Below are positions 27,943-34,509 of a DNA stretch of 64,000 bases, one piece after another. The first letter of the stretch is position 1. Each line of letters begins with the position of its first letter. The notes below the pieces were generated by a model that was not told the origin of the DNA, searched no databases, and saw only the letters and a list, made by a program, of their open reading frames with translations. The DNA comes from a virus, in the IMG/VR virus record IMGVR_UViG_3300037246_002669, positions 30,913 to 94,912 of that record. One strand, written 5' to 3'. The position numbers and the translations under genes were made by a program.

Positions 27943-28551
27943 CTATGTGGTAGTCGTCGTGGTCGGTGTCGCAGTAGTCGTCGTGGTCGGTGTCGCAGTA
28001 GTCGTCGTGGTCGCATCAGGGTCCACTAAGGTCACGTCAAAGTACGGAGATGTGGGATGGTTGGTGAGATCGGCCAGACCTGAACCACTGAATCCCATTT
28101 CTGACCACTCATCACTGATAAGTGACAGACTGCCATCTGGAGACAGTTTGACTCTCCATAAAGCCCATATTTCATTGAGACCTTCAGCGTTATCGGAAGT
28201 AAATCTGACAGCATACTCCGCCGCAAGATTCGTGTTCGCGGAGATAACATTCCCGACGATTGTCCCCTTCAGAAACATGGCAAGGTTGTAGAGGGACTTC
28301 TCGTCCAGGGTAAGAGCGAGGTCATATCCGGACTCGATAATCACTGTCTTATCCAGGAGACGGGTGCCGGAACGTGTTGTGAAGTGTTCCTTTATCTCCT
28401 CCGTGACGGTGACGGTAAAATCTGTCACATTACCCACATCCGTAAATTCTGCGGGATATGCTGGAGGCGTGGTTCCATCCCACTCGCCTATTTCCACCAC
28501 TCCTCGTCCGAGGGCATAAAGTGCGGTTGATGGACTTGCGGGTATAGCCAT
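27943..28551 (-). CDS. Major tail tube protein with threonine-rich C-terminal tail
   Basis: 202 residues. Residues 15-110 (VVEIGEWDGTTPP, VGNVTDFTVTVTEEIKEHFT, TVIIESGYDLALTLDEKSLYNLAMFL) have the beta-sheet plan of siphovirus tail tube proteins. Position before the chaperone supports this. The last 25 residues are Thr runs separated by ATP, from an exact 24-bp tandem repeat at the 3' end of the gene. A surface-exposed tail on a protein present in hundreds of copies would cover the tail tube. Confidence 0.82.
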   Translation of the reverse strand: MAIPASPSTALYALGRGVVEIGEWDGTTPPAYPAEFTDVGNVTDFTVTVTEEIKEHFTTRSGTRLLDKTVIIESGYDLALTLDEKSLYNLAMFLKGTIVGNVISANTNLAAEYAVRFTSDNAEGLNEIWALWRVKLSPDGSLSLISDEWSEMGFSGSGLADLTNHPTSPYFDVTLVDPDATTTTTATPTTTTTATPTTTTTT

Positions 28552-28568
28552 ATCTAAACTCCTTTCCT

Positions 28569-28588
28569 TTTTGCAATAAATTGCAAAT
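28569..28588. repeat. Dispersed TTGCAA palindrome, copy 5
   Basis: One outer mismatch, AA centre. It occupies the 36-base gap between a stop codon at 28588 and the tail tube ribosome binding site. Confidence 0.88.
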
Positions 28589-29037
28589 TAGTTAAACAGG
28601 GTTTCTAAGTCATCCATGAACTGTATTTCAAATACCAGCCCAATACCAGCCACTGGAGCGCCGATGGGAGGCCGCAAGACTCTACTGGTCTCCTTCTCGA
28701 TGATAGATGTGCAGATACCATCAAGAGTTGCGTTCCTGCCTGCATAGATCACTTTTTTAACTTCCTTCACAAAGGCATATAGTGCCTTCGTACTCGCAGG
28801 TTCCGAAGTAGCAAGCGCAAAGCACTCAACGATCACTTCCATTTCTTTGAACAGAAGGGGAAGTTTGTTGCCCCGAGTTTTAATGTTGATGGTCTTCTCG
28901 GGAAATTCAAAGATATGAATGCAATCAAAGTCATCTGCAGTAGGATGGTCTTTCGGATTTCTCGCTACCATCCCAACTCCAGGAACAGTTACCATCCGTT
29001 TGTGCAACTCCGACAAAATGTTATCTCTCTGAATCAT
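28588..29037 (-). CDS. Tail terminator-like protein (gpU-like)
   Basis: 149 residues. Compact alpha/beta sequence (DCIHIFEFPEKTINIKTRG, MEVIVECFALATSEPASTKALYAFVKEVKKVIY, GIGLVFEIQFMDDLETLF). Size and place just before the tail tube match the tail terminator/minor tail gene that stops tube growth. It overlaps the upstream gene by 4 bases. Confidence 0.65.
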   Translation of the reverse strand: MIQRDNILSELHKRMVTVPGVGMVARNPKDHPTADDFDCIHIFEFPEKTINIKTRGNKLPLLFKEMEVIVECFALATSEPASTKALYAFVKEVKKVIYAGRNATLDGICTSIIEKETSRVLRPPIGAPVAGIGLVFEIQFMDDLETLFN

Positions 29038-29489
29038 CGCTGCAGTGCCCTTTCTATCATCTCCACAATATTCTGCGCAATATCTGCGCGTAAAGTTTCA
29101 TCTTCTATCAGTGGTTGGAGTATTCCACCAACAGCTTGCCTTGAATAAACATTGTCACCACTTCGGGCGGTACGAGGACCAACACCCGGATATCTACCTT
29201 CTTCGAGCACTTCACTATAGGGTACTGTGTTATCGAAGGTGAACCCTCCTTGCACCATACTGACTGCAGACCAATCCTGCTTCATCTGGCCTGCGTGGGG
29301 ATCTCGCCGCATAGTTCTTGACCTTCGCCCGGAATATCCCCGAGGGGTGTTCCTCTTTGCAAGGGCACGAATTGTTTTAGCTCCGTCTTCCATCCCGGCA
29401 TAAACTGCCTCCGGGACATTAGCCAGTGCCTCAAACAGCGGCGGGTCTCCTATCAATTCTATGTGAAGTATATTGTCTCGTATCGGCAT
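29034..29489 (-). CDS. Neck / minor tail protein (HK97 gp10-like)
   Basis: 151 residues. DGAKTIRALAKRNTPRGYSGRRSR then a middle segment with NTVPYSEVLEEGRYPG and a helical C-terminus (RADIAQNIVEMIERAL) match HK97 gp10-type head-tail joining proteins, which share an AKxxTPxxTGxLxxS-like start and YAxxvExG. It overlaps both neighbours. Confidence 0.75.
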   Translation of the reverse strand: MPIRDNILHIELIGDPPLFEALANVPEAVYAGMEDGAKTIRALAKRNTPRGYSGRRSRTMRRDPHAGQMKQDWSAVSMVQGGFTFDNTVPYSEVLEEGRYPGVGPRTARSGDNVYSRQAVGGILQPLIEDETLRADIAQNIVEMIERALQR

Positions 29490-29887
29490 CAGGTGAAGTC
29501 TCCCTTAACGGTGACACTGATTAGCAAGTCGAAGATGAAGTCCACGTGAAAGACCTTGTACTTGTCGCCGGTCGCTACAACTTCAATGAGATCCTTACTC
29601 CCGGCATTCATAAGGTCTGCGGAATACTGCAGCAAAATGTTCATATCCCCAATTTCCACTTCAGAATTTGAGGATGCCGCTACAGATTCCTTGGTGTGTC
29701 TTAACTTCAGCATACGGGTGGAAATGTCTTGGGTCAAAGTAGGTTGATATCCAAGGACATCATCATACTCACCTTTCCCCAGGAACATCTTGTACAGGAT
29801 GTCAACTGCCAGCACTTGGTCCTTAAACAGCCCATCAATTACCGGTGCTACAGTCTTCTTTGCCATCCCATAAAGATTAGTAAGCAT
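29489..29887 (-). CDS. Head-tail connector protein, unknown subfamily
   Basis: 132 residues, starting MLTNLYGMAKKTVAP after GGGAGTGAGAA. Acidic and beta-rich, with GDMNILLQYSADLMN and ATGDKYKVFHVDFIFDLLISVTV. Its place between the DnaT-like adaptor block and the neck protein is that of a head closure/stopper protein. Confidence 0.65.
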   Translation of the reverse strand: MLTNLYGMAKKTVAPVIDGLFKDQVLAVDILYKMFLGKGEYDDVLGYQPTLTQDISTRMLKLRHTKESVAASSNSEVEIGDMNILLQYSADLMNAGSKDLIEVVATGDKYKVFHVDFIFDLLISVTVKGDFT

Positions 29888-29908
29888 TTCTCACTCCCGT
29901 TACCTGCG

Positions 29909-30295
29909 TTAGGTTGTCGTTGTGGTGGTCGGTGCAACTGTGGTTGTGGTGGTCGGTGCAACTGTGGTTGTGGTGGTCGGAGCAACTGTCGTCGTCGTTG
30001 TGGTTGTCGGTGCAACTGTGGTTGTGGTGGTCGGTGCAACTGTGGTTGTGGTGGTCGGTGCAACTGTGGTTGTGGTGGTCGGAGCAACTGTCGTCGTCGT
30101 TGTGGTTGTCGGAGCAACTGTCGTCGTCGTGGTTGCGGTAATTGTCGTCGTAGTGGTTGTCGGAGCCACAGTGGTTGTGGTAGTTGTTGGATAAAACACC
30201 TTGCACCGGTCAGTTCCTGGTGAAATCGCGGAACCAGACCGTGACTTTCTCCTGCCGATACTGCTGGTGATTTTCGTACTCCTGCCTATAGGCAT
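29909..30295 (-). CDS. Short basic protein with about 90-residue threonine-rich tail
   Basis: 128 residues. Only the first 36 are non-repetitive (MPIGRSTKITSSIGRRKSR, SGSAISPGTDRCKVFYP). The rest is Thr runs broken by VAP or ITA. The last 29 bases of the coding strand match the end of the 11610 gene exactly, showing exchange of the cassette between virion genes. It may be a detachable mucin-like capsid decoration or a linker protein. AGGAGAAATTCCTC precedes the ATG. Confidence 0.65.
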   Translation of the reverse strand: MPIGRSTKITSSIGRRKSRSGSAISPGTDRCKVFYPTTTTTTVAPTTTTTTITATTTTTVAPTTTTTTTVAPTTTTTVAPTTTTTVAPTTTTTVAPTTTTTTTVAPTTTTTVAPTTTTTVAPTTTTTT

Positions 30296-30307
30296 GAGGA
30301 ATTTCTC

Positions 30308-30895
30308 CTATGTTGTGGTAGTCGTGGACTGGGCTACGGTCGTGGTAGTCGTTAACAATGTGGTGTCACGTGTATCAACCGTTCGCCCTCGAACTTGGGT
30401 GATATACTTTTGCAATTTCAAACTTGTGGTAAACACCAATGAACGGGTGATTTTCTCCACTGCAGACCCAGCGGAAGAGGACTTTCCAGAAAGACTGACC
30501 ATCAGAACCCCACCGAGGGAAATCTGGGTAGGACGAAGTCCCTCGTTGTCTCCTTCCGATACTTTAGCCATGTTGACCAATTCACGGTGAATTAGGTTAT
30601 AAGCAAGTTCCACTTGCGCCTGTTTCACCACATCTGGTACGATCCTTGGATCATCTTGCGCGGTGCGAGGAAAAACTAACGCCTGTCCCTGATAAGCACG
30701 CCATCCCCGAAGCCGGAAAAATCCCAGAGCCTTTGCCCCAAGAATTAAGCGTTGTTCCTTCCCGGAAATGGTAAGTGCTAACCACTCTGTCGCATCATCA
30801 GGAAACAACTCCGCTATGAGCACATCAGCTTCTTCAACTGTCACGAAACTGTTGGACTCCCTTCCTCCGGTATTCGTAAATAGGTTCGTGCTCAT
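30308..30895 (-). CDS. Head-tail adaptor of the DnaT-like family with Thr-rich tail
   Basis: 195 residues. ESNSFVTVEEADVLIAEL then WLALTISGKEQRLILGAKAL, followed by WRAYQGQALVFPRTA and a helical VPDVVKQAQVELAYNLIHREL, is the pattern of phage DnaT-like / gp6-type connector proteins. The C-terminal 15 residues are TTTTTVAQSTTTTT. It sits two genes after the capsid protein. Confidence 0.8.
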   Translation of the reverse strand: MSTNLFTNTGGRESNSFVTVEEADVLIAELFPDDATEWLALTISGKEQRLILGAKALGFFRLRGWRAYQGQALVFPRTAQDDPRIVPDVVKQAQVELAYNLIHRELVNMAKVSEGDNEGLRPTQISLGGVLMVSLSGKSSSAGSAVEKITRSLVFTTSLKLQKYITQVRGRTVDTRDTTLLTTTTTVAQSTTTTT

Positions 30896-30898
30896 TGT

Positions 30899-31177
30899 TT
30901 AGATCCCCAGTGCATTTTGAGTAGGTCGTCCGCTTACATTCTGCCCTACTTCCGCCAGCGCATTCTCTTCCGGCCCGTAGGCTTCCTTCGGCAGGTTCAC
31001 CGGAGCCGGTTCAGGGATCTCAGCCTTGAAGACAGGTTGCCCGTTTTCTCGTAAACGCAACAAAGCCTTTGCTTCTTCGTCTGTAACTTCCTGAGAATGA
31101 CCCCCAGTGAAGTTGATCTTCCGGGCGGGAAGCATCATGATACGCTTGTCGTTTGTCAGCAGTGTAACTTTCGGCAT
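30899..31177 (-). CDS. Small capsid-adjacent protein, unknown
   Basis: 92 residues (MPKVTLLTNDKRIMMLPARKINFTGG). A beta-rich N-terminal half is followed by a Pro/Glu-rich disordered C-terminus. Genes of this size between capsid and connector often encode head fibres or decoration proteins; this is by position only. Confidence 0.65.
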   Translation of the reverse strand: MPKVTLLTNDKRIMMLPARKINFTGGHSQEVTDEEAKALLRLRENGQPVFKAEIPEPAPVNLPKEAYGPEENALAEVGQNVSGRPTQNALGI

Positions 31178-31209
31178 AACTCTATTCCCCCTACAATTGG
31201 AACTTTAAC

Positions 31210-32172
31210 TTACGTAGTCGTGGTGGTGGCACCGAGGGGGTTCAGCCCGATACACTTGACCACAGCATCGACTTCCTCGTACTTCACGTCGAGACGCATG
31301 GTAAGAACGACGATGAGAACACGGGCACGGATGTCACGGTCGGTTTCCATGGAGATCTTTCTCTGTACACCCATGATCAGGTTCTTCGGGTGGGTAAAAA
31401 GAAAACTGTTATCGGGCATGAGCGCCACATCCCGCAGGGGAATGCCGAAGGGAGAGTTGCCCTGCCAGTCGGACTTGACATTTTTGTCACCGAGGGTACT
31501 GAGCCTATCGCCCAGGTAATCCGCGTACTCCAGTTCCGTTGCCGGGGAGGAGAAGAAGGACATCTTTTTTCTGTTGCGAAGATATTTGTTCGGCATCGCA
31601 TGAATGCCTTCTTTAAAGACCGCCCTGGAGATAGCCACGGGGGAAGCGGAATAATCCACCACATGACTTGTGGCCTGTTTGAGCATACCGTCCAGAAGGG
31701 CAAGGTAATCATCGAGGGAGTCGGTATCACCGAGGAGAAGGAGTTCTTCGAGATCCAGAGCGGCACGCTCCGCGATCAGGGACATGATGGTATCTTCGAT
31801 GTTACCTCGTTCGATGTTGTCTTCCAGAACATCATAAGGAATGTGAACTTCGGCGATAACTTCCTTGGTAGTTAGTTCCACCTTATCGGTGGTGGGAGCG
31901 GAGCGGTCACCGGAAGCGAGGGCAGTGCCTGAAACCGGGGCCTTCTTCAAAATCCTCTGTCCGAAGCCGATCTTGTTGATCTGCATCTGGGGAGAATTCA
32001 TGGGAACGGTGCGAATCTGGTTGATGAGCGTGGGCTGATCAATCAGCATCCTGAGAAAGGTGTTGGTTTGGGCGGGGTTAAGGTAACCGCCATTGGATAC
32101 GAGCTGACTTACCGCCAAATCCGCTTTCTCAACTGCGGAACGGGCGTTGACGATGGTAAGGTTGGTAGACAT
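31210..32172 (-). CDS. Major capsid protein (HK97 fold) ending in five threonines
   Basis: 320 residues. FLRMLIDQPTLINQIRTVPMNSPQMQINKIGFG (N-arm and E-loop region), KVELTTKEVIAEVHIPYDVLEDNIER, and a C-terminal PKNLIMGVQRKISMETDRDIRARVLIVVLTMRLDVKYEEVDAVVKC follow the order seen in HK97-fold capsid proteins. Position after protease and scaffold fits. The protein ends GATTTTT, with codons ACC ACC ACG ACT ACG, a miniature version of the Thr tails on other virion proteins. Confidence 0.88.
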   Translation of the reverse strand: MSTNLTIVNARSAVEKADLAVSQLVSNGGYLNPAQTNTFLRMLIDQPTLINQIRTVPMNSPQMQINKIGFGQRILKKAPVSGTALASGDRSAPTTDKVELTTKEVIAEVHIPYDVLEDNIERGNIEDTIMSLIAERAALDLEELLLLGDTDSLDDYLALLDGMLKQATSHVVDYSASPVAISRAVFKEGIHAMPNKYLRNRKKMSFFSSPATELEYADYLGDRLSTLGDKNVKSDWQGNSPFGIPLRDVALMPDNSFLFTHPKNLIMGVQRKISMETDRDIRARVLIVVLTMRLDVKYEEVDAVVKCIGLNPLGATTTTT

Positions 32173-32215
32173 ATAAAAATCTCCTGTACTTTAGGGTGAA
32201 ATTCAAACTGGTAAA

Positions 32216-32235
32216 TTTGCAATTTATTGCAAATC
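32216..32235. repeat. Dispersed TTGCAA palindrome, copy 6
   Basis: Perfect copy between the scaffold stop and the capsid gene start, about 45 bases upstream of the capsid ATG. Confidence 0.9.
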
Positions 32236-32250
32236 ACTTGGAACCGAATA

Positions 32251-32637
32251 CTACCCTGCCCCACCCATGGAATTGTCGAAGCCTTCAGCTCCATTGAACA
32301 TTCCGGAAAAAACAGACCCGCGCTCACCCTTCTCGGCGACATTTACCTTTGCCGGGGGAATGTCGTCTGTAACGCCTTCGGTGCCTGCGGGAACGGTTCC
32401 GAGTTGTTCGGACTTTTCAGCCACACCGGTCAGTTTCTCGCCCATTTTCTCCACGGTGGAAGCCAGGGTGGTCACGGTGTCGGTCAGTTTCTCCATATCG
32501 GTCTTCTCGGACTTCTCAGCGGAACCGCCGAGGATAGCGCCCAGTTCGGTTTTTACGGCAGGACCGGTGGCTTTTACTACGGCATCCGTGATAAAAGTTG
32601 CCATTTCTTCCTTGGTGGCAAACAGATCTTTACTCAT
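32251..32637 (-). CDS. Internal in-frame start: scaffold protein (Nu3-like)
   Basis: 128 residues starting MSKDLFATKEEMATF. AAAGGAG lies 8 bases before this in-frame ATG, inside the 387-residue gene; no other reason for such a site is apparent. The product is coiled-coil and acidic (MEKLTDTVTTLASTVEKMGEKL), like scaffolding cores. Lambda C/Nu3 uses the same nested arrangement. Confidence 0.65.
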   Translation of the reverse strand: MSKDLFATKEEMATFITDAVVKATGPAVKTELGAILGGSAEKSEKTDMEKLTDTVTTLASTVEKMGEKLTGVAEKSEQLGTVPAGTEGVTDDIPPAKVNVAEKGERGSVFSGMFNGAEGFDNSMGGAG

Positions 32638-33414
32638 GTCTGATTCTCCTTTTGTTGCAGGAATAACGGGGGTACTGTTACCTGCGGGTTTAGGATCGGT
32701 CTTGACTGCGACTGATCTATCCTGTTTTTGTACATCAACTTTCTCAGTGCCCGCAGCAGTCAAGCCGAGTTCCACAAAATTCCGGAACCCATCAATGGCC
32801 GCAAGTACAGCGGCTTTACGTGCGGCGGGATCAGTTGCCGATTGATTCAGAAGGGACATCACTGCGTCCTCCATGTCCCACAACTCTCCGTAAAACTGGT
32901 CCCTGAACGCGTTTGCCATCTGTGTCGTTGCGTCCGTATTATAGGACAGCGGAGACACAGGCATACCATCTGCCTTTTCCGCCTGGGCAGCACTTATCAT
33001 CAGGGGATTTTCAACTCCCGTGACATCAGTTTTCAGTGCTCCCACCAGTACGTGACCAGCTCCCCCTTCGAGTTTCATCAATACCATTGAGGAGTCATCA
33101 AACTTCTCAACAGAAAGTTGTGTGTAACTGATGAACTCTCCAAACTTGCCTGAATCATCCTTGGCGGCATCTGCAAGCCATTCGTTACCCTTGATAGCGG
33201 CAACGGACTCCAGGGTCTCCCCTTTGGCAGCAATAATGGAGTGAACTACATTTCGAGCGCCCACATTAGTACCTCCCTTATCCTCACTTTTGATCACCTG
33301 AAAAGGTGTTCGGTTAGCTCCATTCCTCACCAGCGACACAAATTTCGGATCTGCGTTGCTCATGAAGGACACTTCCTTTTCGTCTTCTACAGATTCTACC
33401 ACCTCAAGCGCCAT
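32251..33414 (-). CDS. Long-form head maturation/scaffold protein
   Basis: 387 residues. The N-terminal part contains DPKFVSLVRNGANRTPFQVIK, resembling the SLVxxGANxxPF segment that follows the protease domain in XkdF-type proteins. A middle alpha/beta region (GHVLVGALKTDVTGVENPLM, MANAFRDQFYGELWDMEDAVMSLL) and the scaffold-like C-terminus follow. With the XkdF-like gene just upstream it looks like a protease-scaffold polypeptide split into two genes. Confidence 0.72.
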   Translation of the reverse strand: MALEVVESVEDEKEVSFMSNADPKFVSLVRNGANRTPFQVIKSEDKGGTNVGARNVVHSIIAAKGETLESVAAIKGNEWLADAAKDDSGKFGEFISYTQLSVEKFDDSSMVLMKLEGGAGHVLVGALKTDVTGVENPLMISAAQAEKADGMPVSPLSYNTDATTQMANAFRDQFYGELWDMEDAVMSLLNQSATDPAARKAAVLAAIDGFRNFVELGLTAAGTEKVDVQKQDRSVAVKTDPKPAGNSTPVIPATKGESDMSKDLFATKEEMATFITDAVVKATGPAVKTELGAILGGSAEKSEKTDMEKLTDTVTTLASTVEKMGEKLTGVAEKSEQLGTVPAGTEGVTDDIPPAKVNVAEKGERGSVFSGMFNGAEGFDNSMGGAG

Positions 33415-33420
33415 GAGTTT

Positions 33421-34032
33421 TTACTCCATACTTATTAACAGCCGGTGTCCGTGGTCAAATACTGTGCCAGTCGCCGTGGTCTGTATAACTTCGTGGACAT
33501 GATCCAGGGTTTCTTCGGTTTCTGTCTTGATAACTTTTCCTTCATCATTAAACCGAATCGCAACTTTGTGGACATGGGGAGGGAGAAGGCCATTTTCCAA
33601 TGACATTTCTGTAGTCCCTGCCACCTTGACTGCCCGAGTTACCTTTACAAGATGAATTTCCCGGTCCACATCCCCTGCCCATGACAGCCCATTGAGTTCT
33701 CCAGCCAGTACCTTGTCCCACAGATCATCCGGTTCGATGTGAATCACGAGTACCCATGCACCTTCGGGAAAATCATCAGGATCACCTGTTCGGGCAAGAA
33801 ATGATTCCACTACAATTGCCCCTGACTTCTGGTAGTCATGTTTCACATCAATATTGTCAGTGCGCTTATTCGCAAGAAAGGAGTATGCCATTTTCTTGAT
33901 CTCGGATCGAGTCATGGCTTCGGTGTCCGTATCCACCTTTAACGGAGCAAAGACTACGGCGTAAACCAGACGTTCATGTTCCGATTTTACTGCGATGTTA
34001 CGAACTATGGTTTTATTTTCCGAATCACTCAT
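33421..34032 (-). CDS. XkdF-like prohead protease
   Basis: 203 residues. RLVYAVVFAPLKVDTDTEAMTRSEIKKMAYSFL, IDVKHDYQKSGAIVVESFLAR and GAWVLVIHIEPDDLWDKVLAGELNGLSWAG are the conserved blocks of the XkdF putative serine protease family, which cleaves scaffold during capsid maturation. The ATG at 34032 has GGAG 9 bases upstream; the ATG at 34041 directly abuts it. The C-terminus is His-rich (PPHVHKV, LDHVHEV, FDHGHRL), an unusual feature that could bind metal. Confidence 0.78.
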   Translation of the reverse strand: MSDSENKTIVRNIAVKSEHERLVYAVVFAPLKVDTDTEAMTRSEIKKMAYSFLANKRTDNIDVKHDYQKSGAIVVESFLARTGDPDDFPEGAWVLVIHIEPDDLWDKVLAGELNGLSWAGDVDREIHLVKVTRAVKVAGTTEMSLENGLLPPHVHKVAIRFNDEGKVIKTETEETLDHVHEVIQTTATGTVFDHGHRLLISME

Positions 34033-34066
34033 CTCCAGCATCTCCCTAATAAGGTAACTTCTCCCC

Positions 34067-34384
34067 CTAATTATCTACAGTTAAAATCACCAAATGTCCA
34101 GCAGAAAATAAACAATCGGTGAATTTAATGTAAAATCTGCGGGGGGACCGGGTCTTCATGTCCCATTTCTGTACTTGGGCGGTCTCCAACACCCCCATGG
34201 TGAAGTAGGCAGTTTCATTCAATCCGTGACGGATTAACATTTTGTTTCCTACTCCACCAGCATAGGCAATCTCTGAAAGTCTAAACCTCTTCCCCAAATC
34301 AACATCTCCGGTAATATTACTGATATTGATTGTATCTCCGGTCCTTGTCGCATCACAATTTGCAATCATCAAATCTTCAGACAT
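34067..34384 (-). CDS. Small structural protein, unknown
   Basis: 105 residues (MSEDLMIANCDATRTGDTINISNITG). Beta-rich, ends FYIKFTDCLFSAGHLVILTVDN. It lies between the fibre and protease genes and is preceded by GAGGAG. Possibly a decoration protein. Confidence 0.6.
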   Translation of the reverse strand: MSEDLMIANCDATRTGDTINISNITGDVDLGKRFRLSEIAYAGGVGNKMLIRHGLNETAYFTMGVLETAQVQKWDMKTRSPRRFYIKFTDCLFSAGHLVILTVDN

Positions 34385-34425
34385 GATGTGTCTCCTCTAT
34401 ACCTTGAAAAAAGTTCTGACTCATT

Positions 34426-34445
34426 ATTTGCAATTTATTGCAAAA
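34426..34445. repeat. Dispersed TTGCAA palindrome, copy 7
   Basis: One outer mismatch. It lies 42 bases upstream of the 105-residue gene start. Confidence 0.87.
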
Positions 34446-34482
34446 TTAGAGCAGTGAGACGTTTAAGACCCGCAAGGACAAT

Positions 34483-34494
34483 CCCCCCCCCCCC
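34483..34494. repeat. Homopolymer tract of 12 C (G on the coding strand)
   Basis: Twelve consecutive C, followed by GGG, 16 bases 3' of the fibre stop codon. No other tract of this length was noticed in the window. Such runs are prone to slippage and to sequencing error. Confidence 0.85.
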
Positions 34495-34509
34495 GGGTTT
34501 TTAGTTGAT

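Noticed and set aside
29922-30194. Plus-strand Val- or Cys-rich frames
   Set aside because: Antisense shadows of the Thr-rich tail at 29909-30295.
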